Below are positions 17,167 to 26,724 of a stretch of DNA of 64,000 bases, piece after piece (positions within the stretch are counted from its first letter, which is position 1; the number at the start of each line of letters is the position of its first letter). The notes beneath the pieces were generated by a model that did not search any database, was not told where the DNA came from, and worked only from the letters and a program-made list of their open reading frames with translations. The translations under genes were made by a program, and so were the position numbers. The stretch comes from Calothrix membranacea FACHB-236 (GTDB lineage Bacteria > Cyanobacteriota > Cyanobacteriia > Cyanobacteriales > Nostocaceae): assembly GCF_014696315.1 (NCBI RefSeq), contig NZ_JACJPX010000008.1, positions 113,849-177,848 of the forward strand. The letters run 5' to 3'.

Positions 17167-17210
17167 ATATATCCTGTGCGTTAGGCGTAAGCCTAACGCA
17201 CAGGATATAT
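17167..17210. repeat. Perfect 20-bp inverted repeat between nifJ and cupB
   Basis: ATATATCCTGTGCGTTAGGC and its exact reverse complement flank a GTAA loop. It stands between two convergent genes and could stop transcription from both sides, though no T-run follows. The GCGTTAGGC-type arms also look like a mobile small palindrome. Confidence 0.6.
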
Positions 17211-17305
17211 CCCTCAATTATTGAAAGCGAGGGGAAACTTTATTTCCTTATGGATGAACAGGCAATACGGTTCTGTTAATTTTTCGTCGTGATTTTGGGG
17301 TTGTG

Positions 17306-17327
17306 GAGACGCGATTCATCGCGTCTC
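17306..17327. repeat. Dispersed palindrome of the GAGACGCGAT family
   Basis: GAGACGCGAT-TC-ATCGCGTCTC is a perfect inverted repeat. A related copy is at 35420-35470. The 17130-17466 gap otherwise holds only a short heptamer run (GGTAATT) right after nifJ. Confidence 0.6.
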
Positions 17328-17466
17328 TACAGGATTTAAACGTCAATCGATTTGTCTTATCCGAACCGTATTCGATGAACAGGGATACTCACCCCATCGC
17401 TTCAGGTTTATGGCGGGACACAGTAACTTTTTCCTATGCCCTATGCCCACTTGTGGGTAGAATTTT

Positions 17467-18597
17467 TCATTTATTAACTTCTAACAAGCGAGAAGTTTTG
17501 AAACGTTCCATCCACTTTTCTAAATAAACTTGATTAGCTTGTTGTTCTGATGGATCTTCGCTATCTAAAGGATAAGGCATTAATCCCAAAATTGTGGCTG
17601 TAGTTACACAGAACATTGACTTTTGGAAAGTAATACAAATTTGCACTAGCAAATCATCTTCACCGCGACGACTGCGGCGATACACTTCATGTAGATACTC
17701 TGGTAAATAATGCCGCATATCCTGCATTAATAAAGTGGGAGGAATACCCGCGCTACCAATAGGTAAAGGATCTGCATATAATGCACCATATTGAAAGCGC
17801 GCTTGATCGGGGGGAATTTGATATGCTTGGGCATTATATGTAACTGTGCCAGAGAAAGGTGTGCCCCGGAAGAAAACGGCTTCTACATAAGGTATTGCTG
17901 TGTCTGCTAAGAAGGTTAAACCAAGTTTCTTAGGTAGGAGTTCATAAACTTTGTTATCAATTTTGACTGCATAAGTAATTGGCTTACTAGCATCAGCAAC
18001 TAAACCTGCTTTAATATGTTCTACAACTTCGGGAATTGTTTTGATTTTTCCTTGGTCATATAGGTCTGATAAACTCAAGAAGATATCAGCCATTACCCGC
18101 CAAAATTGTCCCAAACCGCTGTAATATGCAGAGACACGCAACTGTTCAATTAAGAAGTCAGGAAACAGTTGGTGCATTCCTTGGACAAAAGGATTGTTTT
18201 TAAATTTAGCAGCAATTACCGCTTGGGCTGCTACTTGAAATTCTTTTGTATCTAAATATGTGTCTAGTCCACCGCCGCCATGCCACATCATGGACTTCAT
18301 ACAATATTCGGCATATTCAAAATTAATTCGGTCATGCCACCAATGACGAAATAATTTTTGCCAACTAAATTCCCCATTAAAGTATTTAAAAAAGGGAAAA
18401 AATACTAAAAATTGATGTTCGGCAATGTAGATGAGATTATTGGAGTAAGCATCTAAAACTACGCCATAGCTTTTAAGAATGCCAACCACTTCTAAAACGT
18501 TCTGTGGGCTATCAGCAAGTAGTGCTTCTCCTGTTTGCAAACGCTTGATAAACTCACCTAAAGGGTTGTTATATGGTTTCTTTTTGATTGTGACCAT
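17467..18597 (-). CDS. cupB: CO2 hydration protein CupB (ChpX), NDH-1MS' subunit
   Basis: 376 residues, close to the length of CupB and shorter than CupA. With NdhF4/NdhD4 it forms the constitutive low-affinity CO2 uptake complex on thylakoids, turning CO2 into bicarbonate using electron flow. Conserved features include HWWHDRINFEYAEYCM (His85, His88, Arg90) and MMWHGGGGLDTYLD (His106), which are good candidates for the unusual zinc site described for CupA. No membrane helix is needed; it docks onto NdhF/NdhD. Third gene after ndhF4 and ndhD4 in one direction, which supports the CupB rather than CupA call, together with length. Confidence 0.9.
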   Translation of the reverse strand: MVTIKKKPYNNPLGEFIKRLQTGEALLADSPQNVLEVVGILKSYGVVLDAYSNNLIYIAEHQFLVFFPFFKYFNGEFSWQKLFRHWWHDRINFEYAEYCMKSMMWHGGGGLDTYLDTKEFQVAAQAVIAAKFKNNPFVQGMHQLFPDFLIEQLRVSAYYSGLGQFWRVMADIFLSLSDLYDQGKIKTIPEVVEHIKAGLVADASKPITYAVKIDNKVYELLPKKLGLTFLADTAIPYVEAVFFRGTPFSGTVTYNAQAYQIPPDQARFQYGALYADPLPIGSAGIPPTLLMQDMRHYLPEYLHEVYRRSRRGEDDLLVQICITFQKSMFCVTTATILGLMPYPLDSEDPSEQQANQVYLEKWMERFKTSRLLEVNK

Positions 18598-18774
18598 TGG
18601 CAGTTTCTCCTAGTAATTTAAAATATGATTTTTTCAAGGTGTATTTTTTATTAAAATGGGGAAATTAAGTAGTTTTTATCTATCTTTATCAATTATTAAT
18701 TAGTCATCACCTACCAAATATATGATTGAGTTTGTCGTCAGGATGATGCAAGACTACAAACCCAATCTGTTATT

Positions 18775-20274
18775 TTAATTTTTGCTTTGATGATCCAATG
18801 CCACAGTGACTAAGGTGTTTTGTGTATTCACCATTGCTGTGATTGTTGGTTCAGTCCAGCGCGCTAACCAAGAGGGTTGGATACCAAAAATTACAATCAC
18901 TACAGCTAATACTATCGATGGTAGGCGATCGCTCCAATATACCCTTGGTAGATTGACAACTTGCTCAGATAAGCGTCCAAAAAAGGCTTTATTCACCAGG
19001 ATTAAGAAGTACACGGCAGTTAAACCTGTACCAATCATACATAACAAGGTCTGCACTGGAAAAGCTGGGAAACTACCACGGAAGATGACAAATTCGGAAA
19101 TAAACCCGATCATTCCTGGTATCCCCGCACTGGCCATAACTCCTAAAACCATTAAGCTGCCAATTACGGGCATACCCCGTTCTGGATTGAGCAGTCCGCG
19201 GATGACATCGAGGTTGCGGCTACCAGCTTTTTTATACACAATTCCTACCAGCAAAAACAGCAGTGCAGAAATCAAGCCGTGGCTAATCATCTGCATTACA
19301 GTGCCTAAGATGCTTAACTGCGTAGCTGCTGCCGCCCCTAAAAGGATATAGCCCATGTGTCCAATGGAACTATATGCCACCATTTTTTTCATATCTTTTT
19401 GGGCGATCGCACAAGATGCACCATAAAGTACACTGACTACAGCCCAACTCGCTAACCAAGGAGCTAAATAAGCCCAAGCTTCTGGCAATAAGTTCATACC
19501 AAAGCGCAGTAAGCCATAAGTCCCTAATTTCAAAAGTACCCCAGCCAATAGCACAGAAATTGGTGTAGAAGCTTCCACGTGAGCATCGGGCAACCATGTA
19601 TGGAAGGGAACTAGCGGAATCTTAATGCCAAAACCAACTAAAACTCCAGCTAGTAACAAAAGTTGCGTTGCTAATGGTAGAGTCGTGGCATTCAAAGAGC
19701 CGAGAGCAAAGGTAGGCGCACCACTCAGCCATACCATGCCTAAGAAGCTGGCTAAAATCAAAATCCCAGAAAGAGCAGTATAAATTAGGAATTTGGTAGC
19801 TGCATAACCCCGTTTTTCACCACCCCAAATTGCAATCAAAAGATATAGGGGTATGAGTTCAACTTCATAAAACAGGAAAAATAGCAGTAAATCCTGGGCG
19901 ATAAAAGCGCCAGTTACCCCAGCACTTAGCAGCAGTATTAAAGAGTAGTACAATCTCGGACGTTGCAGAGATTCATCGCTGCTGTAAATGGCAATGCAAG
20001 TCAATAAGCCATTCAAAACTAGCAAAGGCAGGGATAAGCCATCTACCCCTAAATCATAATTTAAACCTAAAGCATCTACCCAAGGTAAGAATTCTACAAA
20101 CTGTTGGCTAATTTCTCCAGGATTAAATTGAATTGCTAAAATTATCGACCACACAAAGGCGATACTGGCAACTACCAAAGCTATGCCACGGGAGTTTTTA
20201 CCATTAATCCCCGGGGGCCATAAGCTAATTACAACAGCACCAATTAGTGGCACTAAAATCAACGCACTCAGCAT
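18775..20274 (-). CDS. ndhD4: NAD(P)H-quinone oxidoreductase chain 4, CO2-uptake form NdhD4
   Basis: 499 residues, about 14 membrane helices, an MrpD/NuoM-type antiporter-like subunit. Family landmarks: LLVLNGLLTCIAIYSSDE, LFFLFYEVELIPLYLLIAIWGG with the key membrane Glu, the Lys in LLKLGTYGLLRFGMNLLPEAW, and HTWLPDAHVEASTPISVLLAGVLLK. It forms part of the distal membrane arm of NDH-1MS' on thylakoids. It lies 96 bases after ndhF4 and 177 before cupB, with a heptamer-like run (GACAAATGACCAATGACAAATG) only in the first gap. The D4 designation follows from the cupB neighbour. Confidence 0.9.
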   Translation of the reverse strand: MLSALILVPLIGAVVISLWPPGINGKNSRGIALVVASIAFVWSIILAIQFNPGEISQQFVEFLPWVDALGLNYDLGVDGLSLPLLVLNGLLTCIAIYSSDESLQRPRLYYSLILLLSAGVTGAFIAQDLLLFFLFYEVELIPLYLLIAIWGGEKRGYAATKFLIYTALSGILILASFLGMVWLSGAPTFALGSLNATTLPLATQLLLLAGVLVGFGIKIPLVPFHTWLPDAHVEASTPISVLLAGVLLKLGTYGLLRFGMNLLPEAWAYLAPWLASWAVVSVLYGASCAIAQKDMKKMVAYSSIGHMGYILLGAAAATQLSILGTVMQMISHGLISALLFLLVGIVYKKAGSRNLDVIRGLLNPERGMPVIGSLMVLGVMASAGIPGMIGFISEFVIFRGSFPAFPVQTLLCMIGTGLTAVYFLILVNKAFFGRLSEQVVNLPRVYWSDRLPSIVLAVVIVIFGIQPSWLARWTEPTITAMVNTQNTLVTVALDHQSKN

Positions 20275-20370
20275 ACACAGAACTAGTTAAGGATATGAGG
20301 AAAGAGGGCAGAGAGGAAGCAGAGGCGATAAATGATTATTGCCTATTGACAAATGACCAATGACAAATGA

Positions 20371-22227
20371 CTAAAAAGGCAACTTATCCAGTAGCCCTAA
20401 TGACCAGCTAATGAAAAAGCCCAGGACGCTGACAACGAAGAGGATAGTCAGCATATAACCTTGGGATTGTCCAGAAATGCTGTATTTTAAACCTTGCCCG
20501 CTGAGAATGGCGGCAAACCCAACCAAGTTAACTAAGCCATCAATCACATAGCGATCGCTCCATGCAGAAATTTTCGATAGTATCGCTACGGCACTGACTA
20601 CAGTCACTTTATACACTTGGTCAATGTAGAAGTCATAACCCAACAAGTCTTGGAGAAATCTCCATGCCAGGATTCTTGACCTCGACCATGCTTTGTCTAG
20701 ATAAATCACCGAGCCGATTGCTACCCCTACCAAGGTTGAGGAAACTAATATCCCTACTACATACCAATTAATACTTTCCCAACTAGGAAGTAAGTACCAT
20801 TGCTGTAGGATTACGGGTAATAACAGCGTAAAGATAGTCAAGGTCACCATCGGGAATGCCATCTGCCAACCAACTTCTGGCGCACGGCGGGTTTTTTGTT
20901 GTGGTGTACCCCAGAAAATATACCTAAATACCCGAGTTAAATTGAGTGCTGTTAAGCCATTAACTATCACCAATACACCAATCACCCAAGGGCTAATATT
21001 CACAAAGCCATCAGCCCAAGCCAGCATTGCCCAAAAGCTGCCTAGTGGTAGTAGTGTGACCATCCCCGCTGAACCTACAACAAAGGCAGTGGTTGTAGCT
21101 GGCATGCGCGACCACAAACCACCCATTTCTGTGAGGTTTTGGGTGTGGGTAGTAGAGATAATAGAACCCGAACTCATGAATAATAGGGCTTTAGCGATCG
21201 CATGAGTTAACAGCAACATCAAGGCTACACCCCCTTGCTGTAAACCCATTGCCAAAAATACCAAGCCCATGTATGCACTAGTGGAATGAGATAGTGCCCG
21301 CTTAATATCAATTTGCGCTAAGGACACTAATGTTGCACCAATTGCGGTCACCGTACCCATAATTACCAAGGCATTCAAAGCCACTGGAGACAGGGCCAAC
21401 AAAGGCTGCATTTTAAATAATACATAAGCACCACCAGCTACTACCAATGAGTTCCGCAAAATTGAGGCTGGGTTCGGCCCTTCCATTGCTTCGTCTAACC
21501 ACAGATGGAGGGGGAATTGAGCGCATTTACCAGCAGGCCCAGCAATTAAAGCTAATCCTAGTAACGCAGAAGTGGCTGTATCTAAGCTAGCTGTTTGTGC
21601 CCATTCAGATAAATCAGAAAAGTTCAAACTACCTGCTAGGTAAGAAAGGGTCACTACCCCCATCAGCAGTAACAAGTCTCCGACCCGTTTTGTCCAAAAT
21701 GCATCCCGCGCTGCTGTTACAACTAAGGGTTGTGCATACCAAAATCCCACCAATAAATAGGTGGAAAGCGTTAGTACTTCCAACAGGGCATAGCTGAGAA
21801 ATAGAGAATCGCTAATAGCTAAACCACTCAGCGCCGCCTCAAAAAATCCGATCAGTCCAAAAAACCGTGCCAATGCCCAGTCTTTTTCCATGTAGCCTAG
21901 GGCGTAAGTTTGTGCTAGAAAACTTAACCCAGTAATTAAAACCGTTGCCCCAACACTGACGGGTGAAATATCTAAGGCAAAGGATAAATCCAAATCTGCG
22001 ACTTTAAACCAGTTAATCAGTACAGTTTCTGGCTCTTTATCCCAGATGTTTTGAAATATCAACAGGCTATGGATGAATGCCGCAATGGTCGTCAACAAGT
22101 TGAAGTATGCTGCTGGTCTTGGCCCTGTTCGGCGAATAATTCCCATGCACCAAGGCAAAGCCAAAATAGCACCTATTAAACCATAAAAAGGCACAAACCA
22201 ACTTGTGATGTAGAGAAAATGATCCAT
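20371..22227 (-). CDS. ndhF4: NAD(P)H-quinone oxidoreductase chain 5, CO2-uptake form NdhF4
   Basis: 618 residues, NuoL/NdhF-type with about 16 helices (SLFLSYALLEVLTLSTYLLVGFWY; FPLHLWLDEAMEGPNPASILRNSLVVAGGAYVLFKMQPLL; HSTSAYMGLVFLAMGLQQGG; LTHAIAKALLFMSSGSII). The usual HTWLPDAMEGPTP motif is here LHLWLDEAMEGPNP, as expected for the divergent CO2-uptake NdhF3/F4 group. First gene of ndhF4-ndhD4-cupB; its start faces the ccm operon across a shared 590-base promoter region. Confidence 0.9.
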   Translation of the reverse strand: MDHFLYITSWFVPFYGLIGAILALPWCMGIIRRTGPRPAAYFNLLTTIAAFIHSLLIFQNIWDKEPETVLINWFKVADLDLSFALDISPVSVGATVLITGLSFLAQTYALGYMEKDWALARFFGLIGFFEAALSGLAISDSLFLSYALLEVLTLSTYLLVGFWYAQPLVVTAARDAFWTKRVGDLLLLMGVVTLSYLAGSLNFSDLSEWAQTASLDTATSALLGLALIAGPAGKCAQFPLHLWLDEAMEGPNPASILRNSLVVAGGAYVLFKMQPLLALSPVALNALVIMGTVTAIGATLVSLAQIDIKRALSHSTSAYMGLVFLAMGLQQGGVALMLLLTHAIAKALLFMSSGSIISTTHTQNLTEMGGLWSRMPATTTAFVVGSAGMVTLLPLGSFWAMLAWADGFVNISPWVIGVLVIVNGLTALNLTRVFRYIFWGTPQQKTRRAPEVGWQMAFPMVTLTIFTLLLPVILQQWYLLPSWESINWYVVGILVSSTLVGVAIGSVIYLDKAWSRSRILAWRFLQDLLGYDFYIDQVYKVTVVSAVAILSKISAWSDRYVIDGLVNLVGFAAILSGQGLKYSISGQSQGYMLTILFVVSVLGFFISWSLGLLDKLPF

Positions 22228-22817
22228 TTAAATTTCCTTTGACGACTCAGTATGGAATGCCTTGTTTTAAAACGACTTTTATTAAATATATTTTCTCTAA
22301 TTAGCTTGACATTAGATCGAGAGGAAAAGTGAATATAACAGATAAAAAATATTTAATTCCTAAACTACAGTTGAATTGTAGTATGGGAATTTTTACTTTT
22401 ACATTTTCAATTTATATGTATTATTAGTAAAACTTATCTTATTTTTATACTCTAGTTGGAAACACTAGATAAATCCATGAAAGCTAGCTCAGGTACAGGA
22501 TCTAGGCTTCTGTCAACTCTCTTGAGAATAAATTACAAACTTTATTAATAGAAGTTTGACAAATGTAATTAAAAAATTATAAAGCTTAATTGACCGCTCT
22601 AGCAATCCGTGAAATTTCATTAACCAAATGACAGCATTAATTTTTGTTAAGTTTTCTTAAACTATTTTATTATAAACTATTATAGTGATTTATATTGCCA
22701 GGAACGCCAAGCTTTCCTATGCTTATTTTGGAAGTGTTTTCTTAGCTCAAGATGAGCTTCCCCGTCAAAAATTTCAAAGTTCAGTACTGATTGGATTAAT
22801 TTTGTAGGAGTTCTGCG
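22228..22817. other. Divergent promoter region of ndhF4 and ccmK2
   Basis: 590 bases, AT-rich, no gene seen. It must hold the promoters for both carbon-uptake operons. A TTGACA at about 22310 could be a -35 element. An AGGAG at 22806-22810, 7 bases before the ATG, is the ribosome site of ccmK2. Confidence 0.6.
22647..22660. promoter_or_regulatory. Candidate LysR-type (CmpR/CcmR) binding site
   Basis: TTAAGTTTTCTTAA is a perfect palindrome of the form TTA-N8-TAA, the pattern reported for CmpR targets. It lies about 160 bases before ccmK2. AT-rich DNA makes such matches common, so this is suggestive only. Confidence 0.3.
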
Positions 22818-23126
22818 ATGCCAATTGCAGTTGGAATGATTGAGACCAAAGGCTTCCCCGCAGTAGTAGAAGCTGCTGATGCGATGGTGAAGGCCGCCCG
22901 TGTAACATTAGTAGGATATGAAAAAATTGGTAGCGCACGAGTCACTGTAATTGTGCGGGGAGACGTATCGGAAGTGCAAGCCTCGGTTGCCGCTGGGGTA
23001 GAAGCAGCCAGAAGAGTGAATGGTGGGGAAGTAGTATCAACTCACATCATTGCCCGTCCTCATGAAAACCTCGAATATGTATTACCGATTCGGTATACCG
23101 AAGCCGTAGAACAGTTCCGCACTTAA
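22818..23126 (+). CDS. ccmK2: Carboxysome shell hexamer protein CcmK2
   Basis: 102 residues, a single BMC domain ([31 protein letters not shown]) that forms flat hexamers, the main facets of the beta-carboxysome shell. The pore loop is KIGSARV; shell pores pass bicarbonate and RuBP. C-terminal [15 protein letters not shown] is the usual short tail. First gene of ccmK2-K1-L-M-N-O; assigned K2 by length and first position as in other cyanobacteria. Confidence 0.95.
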   Translation: MPIAVGMIETKGFPAVVEAADAMVKAARVTLVGYEKIGSARVTVIVRGDVSEVQASVAAGVEAARRVNGGEVVSTHIIARPHENLEYVLPIRYTEAVEQFRT

Positions 23127-23216
23127 AAACCCATTAAAAAATCATCATTAACGGGGTTGCCTTCTTGAGTGCTTTTGTTGTCCAGAGTTAAAAACTTTCA
23201 TTAAGGATTAAAACTA

Positions 23217-23561
23217 ATGTCAATTGCAGTAGGAATGGTAGAAACGCTAGGCTTTCCCGCAGTAGTAGAAGCTGCAGATGCGATGGTGAAAGCAGCTCGC
23301 GTTACCTTAGTAGGCTACGAAAAAATTGGTAGTGGTCGCGTTACAGTTATTGTGCGGGGAGATGTATCGGAAGTTCAAGCCTCAGTAGCTGCTGGGGTAG
23401 AATCTGTGAAGCGAGTTAACGGCGGACAAGTGCTGTCTACCCATATCATTGCTCGTCCTCACGAAAACTTGGAGTATGTCCTGCCAATTCGTTATACAGA
23501 AGATGTAGAGCAGTTCCGGGAAAATGTCAACGCCATTCGTCCTTTCGGCAGAAGACCATAA
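23217..23561 (+). CDS. ccmK1: Carboxysome shell hexamer protein CcmK1
   Basis: 114 residues, a BMC-domain paralogue nearly identical to the preceding gene over the first 95 residues, with pore loop KIGSGRV in place of KIGSARV and a longer C-terminal tail ([13 protein letters not shown]), which is the usual CcmK1 difference. K1 and K2 probably form mixed shell facets. AAGGA lies about 11 bases before the ATG. Six bases separate its stop from ccmL. Confidence 0.95.
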   Translation: MSIAVGMVETLGFPAVVEAADAMVKAARVTLVGYEKIGSGRVTVIVRGDVSEVQASVAAGVESVKRVNGGQVLSTHIIARPHENLEYVLPIRYTEDVEQFRENVNAIRPFGRRP

Positions 23562-23567
23562 TTTGTA

Positions 23568-23870
23568 ATGCAAATTGCTAAAGTTCGTGGCACAGTAGTT
23601 AGCACGCAAAAAGAACCAAGTCTTAGAGGTGTGAAACTACTGTTGTTGCAATTAGTAGATGAAGAAGGAAACCTCCTGCAAAAATACGAGGTAGCAGCGG
23701 ATATTGTTGGCGCAGGAGTAGACGAATGGGTACTTTTCAGTCGTGGTAGTGCAGCTCGTCAAGTTCCTGGCAACGAAAATCGTCCGTTAGATGCGGCAGT
23801 GGTGGCGATAATTGATACTATTCATGTTGAAGATCGTCTCATTTACAGCAAAAAAGACCAATACCGTTAG
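23568..23870 (+). CDS. ccmL: Carboxysome vertex pentamer protein CcmL
   Basis: 100 residues, EutN/CcmL family. Five copies close each vertex of the icosahedral carboxysome shell. MQIAKVRGTVVSTQKEPSLRGVKLLLLQLVDEEG opens the beta-barrel, and GAGVDEWVLFSRGSAARQ forms the pentamer pore region. Starts 6 bases after ccmK1, so coupling is likely. A block of heptameric repeats follows before ccmM. Confidence 0.95.
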   Translation: MQIAKVRGTVVSTQKEPSLRGVKLLLLQLVDEEGNLLQKYEVAADIVGAGVDEWVLFSRGSAARQVPGNENRPLDAAVVAIIDTIHVEDRLIYSKKDQYR

Positions 23871-24002
23871 TCATTAGTCATTGGTCATTAGTTATTGGTC
23901 ATTAGTCATTAGTTACTGTTCATTAGTCCCAAAAATTATGGCAAAGGACAAATGACAAAGGACAAATAACAAAGGACAACTGACAACTGACAATTGACAA
24001 TT
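23871..24002. repeat. Heptameric tandem repeats (STRR) inside the ccm operon
   Basis: Runs of CATTAGT/CATTGGT followed by GACAAAG/GACAACT-type heptamers fill the ccmL-ccmM gap. They start with the ccmL stop and end just before the AGGAGG ribosome site of ccmM. Probably spreading repeats that do not disrupt the operon; an mRNA spacing effect cannot be excluded. Confidence 0.75.
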
Positions 24003-24019
24003 TTAGGAGGAATCTCGCA

Positions 24020-25675
24020 ATGGCAGTCAGCAGCACGGTGGCACCCCCAACCCCGTGGTCGAGGAACTTAGCTGAGCCAACAATCCATGAAAGCACATTT
24101 GTACATTCTTTCTCCAAGGTGATTGGAGACGTGCGAATAGGTGCAAATGTAATCGTTGCTCCGGGGACTTCGATTAGAGCGGATGAAGGTACACCTTTTT
24201 TCATTGGTGAAAATACTAATATTCAAGATGGTGTAGTAATTCATGGGTTGGAGCAAGGCCGAGTAATTGGTGATGACCAAGAAGAATACTCGGTGTGGAT
24301 TGGTAAAAATGCTTCCATTACCCATATGGCCCTAATTCACGGGCCTGCTTATGTTGGGGATAATTCTTTTATAGGCTTTCGCTCTACGGTATTTAATGCC
24401 AGGGTGGGTGCAGGTTGCATCGTGATGATGCACGCTTTGATTCAAGATGTAGAAATTCCCCCTGGTAAATATGTGCCTTCGGGAGCGATCATTACTAATC
24501 AGCAGCAAGCTGACCGTTTACCAGATGTCCAATCGCAGGATCAGGAATTTACCCATCATGTAGTGGGAATTAATCAGGCACTGCGAGCTGGATATTTGTG
24601 CGTTGCGGATAGTAAATGTATTACACCCATTCGGGATGAAATAAAAAAATCTTCTACAAGTAATGGCATTACTGTTTTAGAGCTAGAAAGGAGTAGTGAA
24701 GTGGCAAGCGGTAGTTTGAGTGCAGAAACAATAGAGCAAGTACGCTATTTGTTACAGCAAGGTTACAAAATCGGCACGGAACATGTAGACCAAAGACGTT
24801 TCCGCACTGGTTCTTGGACAAGTTGTCAGCCAATCAATGCCAGATCCATCGGTGAAGCAATCTCAGCATTAGAAGGTTGTCTGGCAGATCACTCTGGGGA
24901 ATATGTGCGATTGTTTGGCATCGATAATAGCAGAAGACGTGTTCTCGAAACCATTATTCAACGTCCAGATGGCACGGTTTCAGCACCTTCTACCTTTAAA
25001 GCTACCAATACCTCTTCTAATGGCAGCTATAAAGCCAATAGTAACGGTAACGGTTACGGTAACGGTTATGGTGGCGGACTGAGCACAGAAACAGTAGAAC
25101 AAATCCGTCAGCTATTAGCAGGTGGGTACAAAATTGGTACAGAACACGTAGATGAGCGTCGGTTCCGCACAGGTTCTTGGCAAAGCTGTCAGCCAATTAG
25201 CTCTACTTCCACCAATGAAGTGATTGCAGCTCTAGAAGATTGTATCAGCAACCATCAAGGTGAGTATGTACGTTTAATCGGTATTGACCCCAAAGCCAAG
25301 CGTCGGGTATTGGAAAGCATTATCCAACGTCCCAACGGTCAGGTTAATCCCTCTAGCAGCCAAAAATCCTTTACCAGCAGTGCTTATACAGCCACAGCTA
25401 CAGCAACTAGCACTCGTTTAAGTGGGGAAGTAGTAGACCAGTTACGGCAGTTACTAGGTGCTGGTTATAAGATTAGTATCGAGCACGTAGACCAAAGACG
25501 TTTCCGCACTGGTTCTTGGACAAGCACAGGCCCCATTCAAGCCAATTCTGAAAGAGAAGCGATCGCAGCTATAGAAGCATCCCTCGCTGAATATGCAGGA
25601 GAATATGTGCGCCTGATTGGCATTGACCCCAAAGCTAAGCGTCGGGTACTGGAGACCATTATCCAACGCCCATAG
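24020..25675 (+). CDS. ccmM: Carboxysome assembly protein CcmM (gamma-carbonic anhydrase domain plus three SSUL repeats)
   Basis: 551 residues. Residues 1-205 form a left-handed beta-helix gamma-carbonic anhydrase with zinc ligands at His75, His102 and His107 and the Cys194/Cys200 pair reported to form an activating disulfide. Three Rubisco small-subunit-like modules follow at about 232-318, 352-440 and 467-551 (each with [13 protein letters not shown]), joined by Ser/Asn-rich linkers. The modules cross-link Rubisco into the condensate; the N-terminal domain binds CcmN and CcaA. Modules 1 and 2 each carry two cysteines (SCQP and GCL/DCI), while module 3 has none. AGGAGG precedes the ATG. An internal start at 24701 is annotated separately. 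Confidence 0.96.
   Translation: MAVSSTVAPPTPWSRNLAEPTIHESTFVHSFSKVIGDVRIGANVIVAPGTSIRADEGTPFFIGENTNIQDGVVIHGLEQGRVIGDDQEEYSVWIGKNASITHMALIHGPAYVGDNSFIGFRSTVFNARVGAGCIVMMHALIQDVEIPPGKYVPSGAIITNQQQADRLPDVQSQDQEFTHHVVGINQALRAGYLCVADSKCITPIRDEIKKSSTSNGITVLELERSSEVASGSLSAETIEQVRYLLQQGYKIGTEHVDQRRFRTGSWTSCQPINARSIGEAISALEGCLADHSGEYVRLFGIDNSRRRVLETIIQRPDGTVSAPSTFKATNTSSNGSYKANSNGNGYGNGYGGGLSTETVEQIRQLLAGGYKIGTEHVDERRFRTGSWQSCQPISSTSTNEVIAALEDCISNHQGEYVRLIGIDPKAKRRVLESIIQRPNGQVNPSSSQKSFTSSAYTATATATSTRLSGEVVDQLRQLLGAGYKISIEHVDQRRFRTGSWTSTGPIQANSEREAIAAIEASLAEYAGEYVRLIGIDPKAKRRVLETIIQRP
24687..24703 (+). promoter_or_regulatory. ccmM: Internal ribosome binding site and GTG start for the short CcmM isoform (M35 type)
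   Basis: AAAGGAG at 24687-24693 is followed after 7 bases by GTG at 24701, which is codon 228 of ccmM and in frame. Initiation there would give a 324-residue protein beginning just before the first SSUL module and lacking the carbonic anhydrase domain. Short CcmM made by internal initiation is established in Synechococcus elongatus; here the site is seen in sequence and its use is inferred. Confidence 0.8.
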
Positions 25676-25790
25676 AGAGGAAGGATGAAGTATAAAGGAT
25701 GAAGCATGAATTAAAATTTTTCATCCTAATCCTTTACACTTAGACCTTTCTCATATTTCTAATTTTCCGGCTTCCGAGGTTACAATTTCC

Positions 25791-26594
25791 ATGTCTGTGC
25801 CGCCACTGCGCCTCAGCAACAACTTTGACTCTTACATTAGTGGCGAGGTGACTATTCATCCAAGTGCAGTACTTGCACCAGGGGTGATACTCCAAGCGGC
25901 TGTCAACGGCAAAATCATTATTGGCCCAGGAGTCTGTATTGGCATGGGGTCGATTCTGCAAATTGATGAAGGAACCCTAGAAGTAGAAGCAGGAGCAAAC
26001 TTGGGAGCCGGTTTTCTCATGGTTGGTCAAGGCAAAATTGGAATAAATGCTTGTATTGGTTCAGCAACCACAGTGTTTAACTGTTCAGTTGCACCAGGAC
26101 AAGTGATTCCGCCTGGTTCAATTTTGGGAGACAGTAGTCGGCGCATTGGTGGTATCACACCAGAACCATCAGCAAGTAATGCTTCTACAAATACGCAAGG
26201 GTTGAGAGAACAGAAAACTTTGATTGGGAGGCGAAGAAACAAGGAACAAGGTAGCAAAGGGGAAACTACTACTACCTCAACTACTCTCTCTGGTGGATTT
26301 TACCTGGAGTTACAACACCAATCTATTTCTGAAACTCAGCCTGCTACTAATTTGTCAAATGAGTCTCCGGCTTTAGAAGAAAACCCTCCATTGGGTAGTG
26401 CTGAACTAGAAGCAGCCGCAGAAGCCTCACAAGAAATCAGCCAAGAGTCGCAATCGAGTCCACCTACTACCGAATCACCCAATACTTTTGGAACTCAGAT
26501 TTATGGTTCAGGGAGTATTCAAAGGCTCTTAGTTACATTATTTCCCCATCGGCAATCTCTAAATGAACCCATCTCAGACGAGCAGTCTCAATAA
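25791..26594 (+). CDS. ccmN: Carboxysome assembly protein CcmN
   Basis: 267 residues. Hexapeptide-repeat beta-helix at about 15-120 (TIHPSAVLAPGVILQ, IGPGVCIGMGSILQI, GANLGAGFLMVGQGKIG), which binds CcmM. A low-complexity Ser/Thr/Glu linker spans about 125-230. The C-terminal amphipathic encapsulation peptide (IYGSGSIQRLLVTLF near 236-250) recruits CcmK shell proteins. It thus joins the Rubisco core to the shell. Short GGATGAAG-type repeats lie between ccmM and ccmN. Confidence 0.93.
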   Translation: MSVPPLRLSNNFDSYISGEVTIHPSAVLAPGVILQAAVNGKIIIGPGVCIGMGSILQIDEGTLEVEAGANLGAGFLMVGQGKIGINACIGSATTVFNCSVAPGQVIPPGSILGDSSRRIGGITPEPSASNASTNTQGLREQKTLIGRRRNKEQGSKGETTTTSTTLSGGFYLELQHQSISETQPATNLSNESPALEENPPLGSAELEAAAEASQEISQESQSSPPTTESPNTFGTQIYGSGSIQRLLVTLFPHRQSLNEPISDEQSQ

Positions 26595-26724
26595 GTGTTA
26601 ATTGTAAGATGTCATCTGAAGTATGAAGGATGAAATTCCTGCTAATTCAGGAGTTAAATATTTATATATTTTCATCCTTTAGCCTTTAGCCTTTATCCTT
26701 TTTGTGAGTATCCGGAGACTTCAC

